64,000 bases of DNA from Acidisoma cellulosilyticum (GTDB taxonomy: Bacteria; Pseudomonadota; Alphaproteobacteria; Acetobacterales; Acetobacteraceae): NCBI RefSeq assembly GCF_020621385.1, contig NZ_JAESVA010000003.1, positions 124,001 through 188,000 on the forward strand. The letters run 5' to 3'. Positions within the stretch are counted from its first letter, which is position 1. Each line of letters begins with the position of its first letter. Shown piece after piece: positions 17,233-25,522 of the stretch. The notes beneath the pieces are model-generated. The model saw only the letters and a list, made by a program, of their open reading frames with translations, was not told the DNA's origin and did no database searches. A program made the translations under genes and the position numbers.

Positions 17233-18227
17233 AAAGCGCCTTCGAGAAGGTTCTGCCGTTCGGTCAGAAGCGAAGCAAGATCAAGCGGCGCAACAACGGG
17301 CCGCATTTGGCCCAAGCGCCGACCGAGATCAAGGATAGAAGGCAAGGCTTCCAGGATGGCGCGATTGCCGTCCGCATCACCTGGACAAAACAGCGCGATG
17401 TCGCAGCCTGCTGCGAGCGAGGCCTGCGCGCGCTCCAGCGGCGTGCCGGACAGCGCATGCATGGCCAGATCATCCGACAGCAGCAGACCGCGAAACCCGA
17501 TATCCTGCCTGATAACCGAGCCAATCACGGTCTGCGACAAGGTCGCGGGCCTGTCGTCGTCGATACCCGCGAACAGAATATGCGCTGTCATCATGCAGGC
17601 GAATTCCGCGGCCAGAATGCGAAACGGTTCACGGTCCTGTTCCCAGGCCAGGCCACTGGCTTCGACCACCGGCAGATGATGATGGCTGTCGACCTTGGCC
17701 CGGCCATGGCCGGGCACATGCTTGGCGACCGGAATGACGCCGGCTGCCAGCAGCCCTTGCGCCATGGCGCGGCCCAGCACGGCGACCGCCTGCGGATCGG
17801 CACCGAAACTGCGGTCGCCCACCACCGCCTGATTCTGCCCGGGAACCGCCAGATCCAGCACCGGTGCGGCCACCATATCGAAGCCATTGGCGCGGCATTC
17901 GGCGCCGATCGCCGCCCCCTGCAGCCAGGCGGCGCGCTCGGCCTGCGCCGGCACACGCGACCACAGGTCAGCGATGACACCGCAAGCCGGATGGCCCGCC
18001 CAATGCGGCGGACGCAGACGGGCGACGCGACCGCCTTCCTGATCGACCATGATGACCGCGTCGGCAGAGAGCACCGCACGCAGATCGCCGGTCAATCGGG
18101 CGAGCTGCACCGGGTCCTGCACATTGCGGCCGAACAGAATGATCCCCGCCGGCGGATGCTGGCGGAACAGATCAGCCTCCGCCCCCGTCAGGTCAGGACC
18201 GGAAACACCCAGGATCGCCGGTTTCAA
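17229..18227 (-). CDS. nagZ: Beta-N-acetylhexosaminidase (NagZ)
   Basis: A family 3 glycoside hydrolase that removes GlcNAc from cell-wall muropeptides in the cytoplasm, part of peptidoglycan recycling. Visible motifs are FGRNVQ near the start, IMVDQEGGRVARL, the catalytic loop K-H-V-P-G-H-G-R-A-K-V-D-S-H-H, and MTAHILFAGID. The start is uncertain: the homologous region begins at LKPAILGVSG, so I chose TTG 18227, eight bases after the SPOR gene stop; no ATG or strong ribosome binding site is near, and longer starts would run deep into the SPOR gene. The length of 332 residues suits NagZ. Confidence 0.88.
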   Translation of the reverse strand: MKPAILGVSGPDLTGAEADLFRQHPPAGIILFGRNVQDPVQLARLTGDLRAVLSADAVIMVDQEGGRVARLRPPHWAGHPACGVIADLWSRVPAQAERAAWLQGAAIGAECRANGFDMVAAPVLDLAVPGQNQAVVGDRSFGADPQAVAVLGRAMAQGLLAAGVIPVAKHVPGHGRAKVDSHHHLPVVEASGLAWEQDREPFRILAAEFACMMTAHILFAGIDDDRPATLSQTVIGSVIRQDIGFRGLLLSDDLAMHALSGTPLERAQASLAAGCDIALFCPGDADGNRAILEALPSILDLGRRLGQMRPVVAPLDLASLLTERQNLLEGAL

Positions 18228-18235
18228 GGACTGGC

Positions 18236-19075
18236 TCAGAACGATGCCACGGTGCAGGCGCCGCCATGGGCGCGGACGTCCTGGCAGAATTTCGTGGCTT
18301 CGGCGACTGAGCTGAAACCCGCCGTGCGCACGCGCCACCAGGTGTGGCCATTCACCTGCGCGCTCGCGAAAATCGGACTGCGACCCGAGAACAGAGCGGG
18401 CATGCGGTGGGACAGATGATCCCACTCGCGCATCGCCGCGTCCCGGCTGTCGACGGCCGCCAGCTGTACCCGGACGGGCCCGTGATGCTCCGGCGCGGCC
18501 GGTTGATATTCCTGGGCCAGGTTATGCGTCTTGGCGGCCGCATGAGAGGGCGGCGGCACGTTCATCGCCGTCTCCTTCTCCTTTGATCCATGCTTGGCCG
18601 GCGTTTCCGGCACGGAGGGGACCGAGACGGCAGGGGCTTGGACTGGCGCCGGAGCCGGCGGGGGCACCGGCGGAAGCATGGCCGTCGGAGCCGGCACCGG
18701 CTTCGCGGCCGGCGGCGGGGCAGAGGCCTGCTGTTCCTGGTTCGCCGCAGCCGCGAGCGCCGCCGGGTCCGGCGTTTCCGGTGCGGGTGCGACCGCACTG
18801 CTGCTGCCATTCGTCAGCAGGCCGCTGCCCTGCGATGTCACGGCCAGACCACCCGGATCGGCCGGCTTGACCTTCACCGGCGTCGCCGGCGGCTGGATAA
18901 CCGCAACACTTCCCGATCCACCGCTGCCGGTCGCGACGAAATAGGCGATGACCGCGAAGAGCACGACAAAAGCCGCCCCGCCGCCGATATAGAGCATCCG
19001 CCGCATCTCTTCGGCACGACGCTGCGGGGCCGAACGATAGCCGGGCGGCGGAATGCGCAGATCGTCGTCCCGCAT
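18236..19075 (-). CDS. SPOR-domain membrane protein
   Basis: This 279-residue protein has a short cytoplasmic N-terminus, one transmembrane helix (about residues 27-49, MLYIGGGAAFVVLFAVIAYF), a long Pro/Ala-rich periplasmic linker and a C-terminal SPOR domain (about 200-279, VRVQLAAVDSRDAAMREW through WWRVRTAGF). SPOR domains bind denuded glycan strands at the division septum. The linker contains many PAP and APAP repeats. It starts within the argS stop codon (TGATG), so the two are coupled. This argS-SPOR-nagZ arrangement is the usual alphaproteobacterial order. Confidence 0.88.
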   Translation of the reverse strand: MRDDDLRIPPPGYRSAPQRRAEEMRRMLYIGGGAAFVVLFAVIAYFVATGSGGSGSVAVIQPPATPVKVKPADPGGLAVTSQGSGLLTNGSSSAVAPAPETPDPAALAAAANQEQQASAPPPAAKPVPAPTAMLPPVPPPAPAPVQAPAVSVPSVPETPAKHGSKEKETAMNVPPPSHAAAKTHNLAQEYQPAAPEHHGPVRVQLAAVDSRDAAMREWDHLSHRMPALFSGRSPIFASAQVNGHTWWRVRTAGFSSVAEATKFCQDVRAHGGACTVASF

Positions 19076-20862
19076 CAGCGCATCTCCTCGGCGGGCGTCA
19101 CCCCCAGGACCTGAAGTCCTGAGCGAATGACGGTCGCCGTGGCAGTGACGAGAGCCAGACGCGCCCGCGTGCCGGCGGCATCATCCGCTTGCAGGAAGCG
19201 CAGGGTGGTGTCGTCCCGCCCCTTGTTCCACAGCATGTGAAACTCGCTGGCCAAATCGTACAGATAGAAGGCGACGCGATGCGGCTCCCGCGCGGCAGCC
19301 GCACCTTCGATCAGACGCGGCCAGTTCATCAGCGCCCGGATCAGCGCGATTTCCTGCGCGTCGTCCAGCGCCGACAGATCGGCGCCGGCCAGCGCGTCCG
19401 GCGTCATCGCATCCGCCCCCAACTGCTCCACGGCCGCACGCAGCACGCTGCGGCAGCGGGCATGCGCGTATTGGACGTAGAAGACCGGGTTTTCCCGCGT
19501 CTGCGCCACCGCCTGATCGAGGTCGAATTCCATCTGCGCGTCGGATTTGCGCATCAGCATGGTGAAGCGCACCGCGTCACGCCCGACCTCGTCCAGCAGA
19601 TCGCGCAAGGTCACGAAGGTGCCGGCGCGCTTGGACATGCGCACCGGCTGGCCGCCGCGCATGACATGGACGATCTGGCACAGCACCACTTCCAGCGGCA
19701 CGCGCCCGTCGGAGACCGCCTTCACCACAGCCTTCATGCGGGAGACATAACCGCCGTGATCGGCGCCGAGCACGTCGATCAGGATATCCGCGCCGCGCGC
19801 GATCTTGTCCGCGTGATAGGCGATGTCATTCGCGAAATAGGTGTTGGAGCCGTCTGACTTGCGGAGCGGGCGATCGAAGTCGTCGCCGAAATCGGTCGCG
19901 CGGAACAAGGTCTGCGGGCGCGGTTCCCAATCATCCGGGGTCTTGCCCTTGGGCGGCTCCAGCACGCCCTCATAGATCAGGCCCTTGGCCTCCAATTCAC
20001 CGATGACACGGTCGGCCGCACCGCTGGCGAGAAGGGCTGCTTCCGAGGAGAAGACCTTCTGCTGCACGCCGAGCAAAGCCAGATCCTCCCGGATCTCGAC
20101 CAGCATCATGGTCAGCGCGCGGTCGCGCACCGTCTCGAACCACAGGCTCGGCTCGGCCAAGCCCAAATCAGGCCCAGCGAGCGATGTGCCGAATTCCCGG
20201 AACAGAGCCTCGCCCACAGGAATCAGATAGTCGCCGCGATATTGCAGACCGGTCGGGGTCTGGGCCTCGAATTCTTCGGGCGTAATGGTGCTGCCGGCCG
20301 CCTGCAGGTAGCGCCAGTAGGATGCCCAGCCGAGCGCCTGAACCTGCCCGCCGGCGTCGTTGATGTAATATTCGGTCGTGACGGCGAAACCGGCCTTGGC
20401 CATCACCGCCGCCAGCGCGTCACCCACCACCGCCCCACGGCAATGGCCGATATGCATCGGTCCTGTGGGGTTGGCGGAAACATATTCGACATTGACCCGC
20501 GTACCGCCACCGAAGCGGCTGTCGCCGTAACTTTCGCCGGCTTGCAGAATAACCGGCACCTGGCCCAGCAGCGCGTCGGTGCTGAGACGCAGATTGACGA
20601 AGCCCGGCCCGGCGGGCTCGGCCTGCGCCAGCAGCGGCAGACCGGCGAGCGTCTCGGCCAAGGCCTGGGCCAGTGCGCGCGGATTCTGCCCGGCCGGTTT
20701 GGCCGCGACCATCGCCGCATTGGTCGCCATATCGCCGTGCGCCGGGTCGCGCGTCGGCGACACCTCCACGCGCGCCAGCACCTCGGGCGACAGGTCAGGA
20801 ACGATGGCGGTGAGGGCCGCCACCACATGGTCGCGCATCTCGGAAAATAGATTCTGGCTCAT
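19075..20862 (-). CDS. argS: Arginine-tRNA ligase
   Basis: This class I aminoacyl-tRNA synthetase of 595 residues attaches arginine to tRNA-Arg in the cytoplasm. It carries the N-terminal Arg-tRNA synthetase domain, the HIGH motif in NPTGPMHIGHCRG (about residue 134), and a KMSKS-like loop RMSKRAGTF (about 405). The C-terminal DALR anticodon-binding domain runs to the end (R-x-x-L-x-x-A-x-x-V-I-R-x-G-L-Q-V-L-G-V). It heads the minus-strand chain argS-SPOR-nagZ-M50-scpA, with overlaps of one to eight bases apart from the 8-base gap before nagZ. dgt lies 9 bp upstream in the same orientation. Confidence 0.95.
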   Translation of the reverse strand: MSQNLFSEMRDHVVAALTAIVPDLSPEVLARVEVSPTRDPAHGDMATNAAMVAAKPAGQNPRALAQALAETLAGLPLLAQAEPAGPGFVNLRLSTDALLGQVPVILQAGESYGDSRFGGGTRVNVEYVSANPTGPMHIGHCRGAVVGDALAAVMAKAGFAVTTEYYINDAGGQVQALGWASYWRYLQAAGSTITPEEFEAQTPTGLQYRGDYLIPVGEALFREFGTSLAGPDLGLAEPSLWFETVRDRALTMMLVEIREDLALLGVQQKVFSSEAALLASGAADRVIGELEAKGLIYEGVLEPPKGKTPDDWEPRPQTLFRATDFGDDFDRPLRKSDGSNTYFANDIAYHADKIARGADILIDVLGADHGGYVSRMKAVVKAVSDGRVPLEVVLCQIVHVMRGGQPVRMSKRAGTFVTLRDLLDEVGRDAVRFTMLMRKSDAQMEFDLDQAVAQTRENPVFYVQYAHARCRSVLRAAVEQLGADAMTPDALAGADLSALDDAQEIALIRALMNWPRLIEGAAAAREPHRVAFYLYDLASEFHMLWNKGRDDTTLRFLQADDAAGTRARLALVTATATVIRSGLQVLGVTPAEEMR

Positions 20863-20871
20863 GGGCCTGTA

Positions 20872-22020
20872 TCAGCCTTGAACGCCGAGGTCGGTCAACC
20901 GGCGAAACTCATCCCGCGCATAGCGATCGGTCATGCCCGCTATGTAGTCGCGCACCGTCTCGGCGGCGGCGGCGGAGTTCGGCGCGCCCGCCCGCGGTCC
21001 CCACTCATCCGGCAGCAGGTTCGTCTCCTCCAAAAAGAGCGTCACGAGCGCGGCCGTCACCTTACGCGCCTTGGCGCTCGTGCGGTTTACCCGCCAATGC
21101 CGATACATATGGGTGAACAGGAAGGCCTTGATCTCCCGATTGGCTTCCGCCATCGCGGGGCTGAAGGCGATGACAGGCTGAGAGGCATGGCGCACCTCCT
21201 CCACCGACCCAGGCTCCATGCAAGCCAGCAGGCGGCCACTTTCATCGACGACGTCCCGGATCAGCCGGTCCAGCACGCGACGGATCGTCTCATGCCGCAT
21301 GCGCGGTTCCGGCAGCGGCCCGTAGACCGCACGCACCTCTGTCAGGCAAGCGCCGACCACCGGCAAAGCCTCGATATCGCCCAGCGAAAACAGGTTCGCG
21401 CGTAACCCGTCATCCAGGTCATGGCTGTGATAGGCGATGTCATCCGCCAACGCCGCGACCTGAGCCTCGGCCGAAGCAAAGGTATGGAGGTCGAGCGGAT
21501 GGATCGCGTCATAGGCCGCGACATAGCCTGACGGTGCCGCGATCGGACCGTTATGCTTGACCAGCCCTTCCAGGGTTTCCCAAGTCAGGTTGAGGCCGTC
21601 GAAACCGGCGTAGCGCGCCTCCAGCAAGGTCACGACGCGCAGGCTCTGCGCGTTATGGTCAAAGCCGCCGAAATTTGCCAAGGCGGTGTTCAGCCCTGTC
21701 TCCCCCGCATGGCCGAAGGGCGGATGACCCAGATCATGGGCCAAGGCCAAGGCTTCCGTCAGGTCATCGTCCAGCCGCAATGCGCGCGCGATGGCCCGCG
21801 CAATCTGCGCCACTTCCAGACTATGGGTCAGCCGCGTGCGATAGAAATCGCCCTCGTGATTGACGAAAACCTGTGTCTTGTACTGCAGTTTTCGGAAGGC
21901 TGTGGAATGGATGACGCGGTCGCGGTCGCGTTGAAAAGGACCGCGCGTGCCGCTGGACGGCTCCGGCACCAAGCGGCCGCGCGATGTCTCTGCCCGGACG
22001 GCATAAGGGGCAAGCTCCAT
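20872..22020 (-). CDS. dgt: Deoxyguanosinetriphosphate triphosphohydrolase-like protein
   Basis: This 382-residue HD-superfamily enzyme removes triphosphate from dNTPs to keep pools balanced. Motifs in order: HSTAFRKLQYKTQVF, RTRLTHSLEVAQIARAIAR (the first H of the metal site), ALAHDLGHPPFGHAGE (H-D pair plus second histidine) and LADDIAYHSHDLDDGL. It is the type commonly annotated dGTPase-like with a C-terminal helical extension. It lies 9 bp upstream of argS and probably shares its transcript. The divergent Fe-S carrier gene begins 51 bp away, so promoters for both sit in that short space. Confidence 0.92.
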   Translation of the reverse strand: MELAPYAVRAETSRGRLVPEPSSGTRGPFQRDRDRVIHSTAFRKLQYKTQVFVNHEGDFYRTRLTHSLEVAQIARAIARALRLDDDLTEALALAHDLGHPPFGHAGETGLNTALANFGGFDHNAQSLRVVTLLEARYAGFDGLNLTWETLEGLVKHNGPIAAPSGYVAAYDAIHPLDLHTFASAEAQVAALADDIAYHSHDLDDGLRANLFSLGDIEALPVVGACLTEVRAVYGPLPEPRMRHETIRRVLDRLIRDVVDESGRLLACMEPGSVEEVRHASQPVIAFSPAMAEANREIKAFLFTHMYRHWRVNRTSAKARKVTAALVTLFLEETNLLPDEWGPRAGAPNSAAAAETVRDYIAGMTDRYARDEFRRLTDLGVQG

Positions 22021-22071
22021 GGACGTAACCTAGCCCTTCAACCCGATGCTGGTACGAGCTATATTAGCCGC

Positions 22072-22416
22072 ATGAGCACGCACACGTCGAATTTTGGCCT
22101 GACCGATCGCGCCGCAGCGCGGATTGCCGAAATCCTTGGCAGCCAAGGCAGTCCGTCGGCCCTTCGGGTCGCGGTCCTGGCCGGTGGCTGCAGCGGCTTC
22201 CAATATAAATTCGACCTGGACGAGACAGCGCCCGCCGAGGACGACCTCGTCATCGAACAGGCTGGCGCCCGCGTGCTGGTCGATCAGGGCAGCCTCGATC
22301 TGCTGGGCGGCGCGCAGCTCGATTATTCGGACGCGCTGATGGGCGCGCATTTCGCGATCAAGAACCCGAACGCGACTTCCGCCTGCGGCTGCGGCTCCAG
22401 CTTCTCGGTCGATTGA
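22072..22416 (+). CDS. erpA: A-type iron-sulfur cluster carrier (ErpA/IscA-like)
   Basis: This 114-residue protein has the three conserved cysteines of A-type carriers: one in AGGCSGFQYKF and two in SACGCGSSF. These proteins receive Fe-S clusters and pass them to target enzymes. The start is ATG 22072 (MSTHTSNFGLTD). No ribosome binding site precedes it, and a TATATT -10-like element ends five bases upstream, so the message may be leaderless. An alternative call is a general HesB/IscA paralogue. It is divergent from dgt and followed by the exonuclease III gene. Confidence 0.88.
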   Translation: MSTHTSNFGLTDRAAARIAEILGSQGSPSALRVAVLAGGCSGFQYKFDLDETAPAEDDLVIEQAGARVLVDQGSLDLLGGAQLDYSDALMGAHFAIKNPNATSACGCGSSFSVD

Positions 22417-22441
22417 TTTTCGGCTAGCGGACCGCCGCCCC

Positions 22442-23239
22442 GTGCGCATCGCCACCTGGAACGTCAATTCCGTCCGCGTACGACAGACGCATGTGAAGGA
22501 TTGGCTGGCGCGTGTGCGGCCCGACGTGGTCGTGCTGCAGGAAATCAAATGCGAGGCGCCGGCCTTCCCTCGCGCAGTTTTCGAGGAACTGGGCTACAAA
22601 TCCGAAGTCGTCGGGCAGAAAGCCTATAATGGCGTCGCCGCCCTGTCGCATCGTGACATTACCATCCGTCACCGCACCTTGCCCGGCCTGCCGGCGGATG
22701 ACAGCCAGGCACGCTATATCGAGGTCGAGACCGAGGGGCTGACCGTCATCGGCATCTATCTGCCCAACGGCAATTCCGGCGGCGAGGCTGGCTTTCAATA
22801 CAAGATCGACTGGATGGACAGGCTTTGCGAGCGGGCGGAGACGCTGCTGCGTGAGGATCGCGACTTCCTCATCACCGGGGATTTCAACGTCTGCCCCACC
22901 CCGTTCGATTATGCACCGGGCGCTTTGTCACCGACGGACGCTTTGCTGCGCCCCGAGAGCATCGCGCGTTACCGCCGGCTGATCTATGCTGGTCTGACGG
23001 ATGCCGTGCGCACGCTGCACCCCTCCGCACCGGCCTATACGTTCTGGGACTATCAGGCCGGATGCTGGGAACGCGACCGCGGCTTGCGGATCGATTTCGC
23101 GCTGCTCTCCCCGCGCCTTGCCGAGACGCTCATCGCGGCGGCGCCTGACAAGGATGAGCGCGGCTTGACCCAGCCTTCGGACCATGTGCCGGTCGTGATC
23201 GATCTGGCCTGGGGCGATAAGGCTGCTGTCTCAGCGTAA
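22442..23239 (+). CDS. xthA: Exodeoxyribonuclease III
   Basis: This 265-residue exonuclease/endonuclease/phosphatase-fold enzyme acts on apurinic sites in DNA repair. Motifs: ATWNVNSVRVR (N-terminal active-site Asn), LQEIKCE (metal-binding Glu), ITGDFNVCP (Asp/Asn pair), RIDFALLSP and QPSDHVPV (catalytic His). The start is GTG 22442. It is 25 bp after the Fe-S carrier stop and converges on the DUF2218 gene with 3 bp between stops. Confidence 0.93.
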   Translation: MRIATWNVNSVRVRQTHVKDWLARVRPDVVVLQEIKCEAPAFPRAVFEELGYKSEVVGQKAYNGVAALSHRDITIRHRTLPGLPADDSQARYIEVETEGLTVIGIYLPNGNSGGEAGFQYKIDWMDRLCERAETLLREDRDFLITGDFNVCPTPFDYAPGALSPTDALLRPESIARYRRLIYAGLTDAVRTLHPSAPAYTFWDYQAGCWERDRGLRIDFALLSPRLAETLIAAAPDKDERGLTQPSDHVPVVIDLAWGDKAAVSA

Positions 23240-23242
23240 AAG

Positions 23243-23566
23243 TCAGGCCTTGACCCAAGCGATCGCGGCCAGATCGGCCTCCGTCATTTCGCGAAACGCG
23301 AAGCGCTGCAGATGGCTCAGCACCACCCGTTGAAGGCGCGGCAATTCCGCCTCGCTCACCGCTTCGACGCGCATGACAAGCACGTCGCTCTCGGCCTGCA
23401 AGACGCAGCGACCGGTGTCGAAATCGATTGACCCGTCCTTTTCATTGAGCGTGACGCGAAGCCGGTGGGCGAAATGCTTGCAAAGCTGGCCCATGTAGCG
23501 GGCCGGCATGGCCGTCGGCCAGCGCGCTTCGGCGCCAGCCGCGATGGTGAGAACAGTCTCGGTCAT
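23243..23566 (-). CDS. DUF2218 family protein
   Basis: This 107-residue protein matches DUF2218: an MPARYMGQLCKHFAHR N-terminal helix, then a strand segment F-D-T-G-R-C-V-L and V-L-S-H-L-Q-R-F-A-F-R-E at the end. DUF2218 genes often accompany siderophore-interacting or metal-response genes. ATG 23566 is preferred over longer frames because AGGAG lies about 7 bases upstream. It follows the PadR regulator gene by 22 bp and is probably co-transcribed. The biochemical function is unknown. Confidence 0.8.
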   Translation of the reverse strand: MTETVLTIAAGAEARWPTAMPARYMGQLCKHFAHRLRVTLNEKDGSIDFDTGRCVLQAESDVLVMRVEAVSEAELPRLQRVVLSHLQRFAFREMTEADLAAIAWVKA

Positions 23567-23588
23567 CTGCTGTCTCCTGTTGTGATTC

Positions 23589-24203
23589 TCAGGCGTTTTC
23601 GATGGCGCGCGCGGCGGCGTCGAGCGCTTCGGCCAGGGTCTGAACCTCGGCATCGCTCAGCGGACCGCGTTCCAGCCGCAGGCGCAGCGCTGTCTTCATA
23701 TTCTCGATCGCCCGCACCAGTTGCGGCGGCCGCATATTCGGGCCGGACGCCGAAGCGCGATTGATCCGTGCGAAGATCATATCCACGATTGCCTGGTTTT
23801 CGCTGAGATGCGCGCGGCCAAGATCGGTGATCGTGTAAAGCTTGCGCCCACCTTCGGTCTCGCTGACCGTCGTGTAACCCAGCTCGCTGAGCAGGGTCAG
23901 CGTCGGATAGATCACGCCCGGGCTCGGGCTATAGCCGCCCCCAAGACGATCCTCGATCTCCTTGATGAGTTCGTAGCCGTGGCGCGGGGCTTCCGCGATC
24001 ATCCCGAGCAGGACGAGCCGGAGCTGGCCTTGCTCGAAAAAACGGCCACCGCGGCCGCCGCCCTCGCGCATACCGCCCTCATGCGGGCCGCCACCATGAC
24101 GGCCGAACCGGCCCCGGCCGCCGCGTTCCGGCCCCCAGGATTCGTCGCGCGCAAAGCGGCGTCCGCAGCGATCCTCATGACCCATTTTGAAATGCTTAAA
24201 CAT
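23589..24203 (-). CDS. PadR-family regulator, NfeR/YqjI-like
   Basis: This 204-residue regulator has a Gly/Arg/His-rich N-terminal region (residues 1-52) and then FFEQGQLRLVLLGMIAEAP-RHGYELIKEIEDRLGG-YSPSPGVIYPTLTLL (partly given), the PadR winged helix. E. coli NfeR (YqjI), an iron/nickel-sensing repressor of a ferric reductase gene, has the same layout with a His/Cys/Gly-rich N-terminus and almost identical HGYELIK and SPSPGVIYPTL motifs. Metal sensing is inferred. The start ATG 24203 has AAGGAG upstream. A pair of GATATATC sites lies directly upstream and probably mediates autoregulation. The C-terminal half is helical and dimerises. Confidence 0.85.
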   Translation of the reverse strand: MFKHFKMGHEDRCGRRFARDESWGPERGGRGRFGRHGGGPHEGGMREGGGRGGRFFEQGQLRLVLLGMIAEAPRHGYELIKEIEDRLGGGYSPSPGVIYPTLTLLSELGYTTVSETEGGRKLYTITDLGRAHLSENQAIVDMIFARINRASASGPNMRPPQLVRAIENMKTALRLRLERGPLSDAEVQTLAEALDAAARAIENA

Positions 24204-24227
24204 GTCGTCTCCTTGTTATCGACATGC

Positions 24228-24265
24228 TCAAGATATATCGAACTACGTCTGAGTCAAGATATATC
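24228..24265. promoter_or_regulatory. Twin GATATATC operator of the PadR gene
   Basis: TCAAGATATATC occurs twice, at 24228-24239 and 24254-24265, with 26 bp between starts; each contains the self-palindrome GATATATC. On the minus strand TTGACT (-35) and TATCTT (-10) lie within the same stretch 16 bases apart, so a bound dimer would block the padR promoter. The AAGGAG ribosome binding site and ATG 24203 follow. PadR/NfeR sites of this TATATC type are known in enterobacteria, as I recall; not checked. Confidence 0.6.
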
Positions 24266-24269
24266 TTAG

Positions 24270-25460
24270 TCAGCTCATTTTAGATCGAACCCGCTGAAGT
24301 GTGAGGACCGCGCCCCCCGCCAAAAGCCCCCAGAAAGCCCCGCCGATGCCGAAAATCTGCAGGCCCGACGCCGCCATGAGGAAGGTGACCATGGCCGCGT
24401 CACGCTCCGCCGGCTCGGCCACCGCCCCGGCCAGACTGCTCGCCAGCGCGCCGAACAAGGCGATGCCGGCGACCGCCGTGATGAGAACGGGGGAGGAGAG
24501 CGCGATGAAGGTGGTGATGAGGCCGGAAAATAGGCCGATCGCCATATAGACGAATCCCGCGACGGCGCTGGCCCACCAGCGCCGGTCCGCGTCCGTATGG
24601 GCTTCGGGGCTTGCGCACATGGCAGCCGTAATGGCTGCGAGATTGATCGGGATGCCGCCGAACGGGGCCACCAGCATGCTGGCGAGACCCGTCGCCCCAA
24701 GCAGAAACCCATGGCGCGGCCGGTAGCCGTTGATGTTGAGCACGGCGAAGCCCGGAATATTCTGCCCGGCCATGGTCACGACAAACAGCGGCACCGCCAC
24801 GCTGATCGCGACCGACAGCGAAAAGCGCGGCGTCACCCAGGCCAGCGGCAGATGGAGCGAAATCGCGGACGCATCATGCAGGTCGAGGGCGGCCAGTCCG
24901 ACGGCCACAACCACGGCCGCCGGCACCGCCAACGTCCGCCGGATACGGCCGACGACCACCCAGACGAGCAAAATCAGGACAATAAACAGCGGCTTGTCGC
25001 GCAGACCCAGAATGGGAGCGAGGCAGAGTTCGAAGACGATGCCGCCGAGCATGGCACTCGCAAGCGATCGCGGAATAGCGCCGACGATGCGGCTCATAAC
25101 CGGCCAGAAGCCGGTCATCATGATCAGCAGACCGCAGACGAAGAAGGCGCCGACCGTATAGGCGAAGCCGCCATGGGGGGCAGGCGTGCTGACCAGCAGC
25201 GCTGCCCCGGGTGTCGTCCAGGCGACAATGATCGGCATGCGCAGCTTGACGCTGACGAGAATGCTGAACAGGCCGGTGACGACCAGAAGCGCGAACAGGC
25301 CCGAGGCCGCCTGCACCGGGCTGGCCCCTGCCGCCGCGACACCGTGCAGAATGACCGCGAAGGAAGATCCGAAACCCACGAAAGCCGCCAGGCTTCCACT
25401 GGACGCCGCCTGCCAGGAACTGTCCCGCCGGATTGCGGTCCAAAGGCTTTCAATTGCCAT
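24270..25460 (-). CDS. benE: BenE-family benzoate/aromatic transporter
   Basis: This 396-residue membrane protein has about 11-12 hydrophobic helices and matches the benzoate/H+ symporter family: SSGSLAAFVGFGSSFAVILHG (partly quoted) near the start, then MPIIVAWTTPGAALL with the family's W-T-P/S-x-P-G-A-A pattern, and GGIPINLAAITAAMC. It faces the PadR gene from the same strand, 66 bp away. No benzoate catabolic genes are nearby, so the substrate may be another aromatic acid or purine-like molecule. Confidence 0.85.
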   Translation of the reverse strand: MAIESLWTAIRRDSSWQAASSGSLAAFVGFGSSFAVILHGVAAAGASPVQAASGLFALLVVTGLFSILVSVKLRMPIIVAWTTPGAALLVSTPAPHGGFAYTVGAFFVCGLLIMMTGFWPVMSRIVGAIPRSLASAMLGGIVFELCLAPILGLRDKPLFIVLILLVWVVVGRIRRTLAVPAAVVVAVGLAALDLHDASAISLHLPLAWVTPRFSLSVAISVAVPLFVVTMAGQNIPGFAVLNINGYRPRHGFLLGATGLASMLVAPFGGIPINLAAITAAMCASPEAHTDADRRWWASAVAGFVYMAIGLFSGLITTFIALSSPVLITAVAGIALFGALASSLAGAVAEPAERDAAMVTFLMAASGLQIFGIGGAFWGLLAGGAVLTLQRVRSKMS

Positions 25461-25522
25461 CGATCACTCCAGGCGGGCGGTTGCGGTCTAAGCCTGCCGC
25501 CCCTTTCAGCGTTTCAGTGTGG

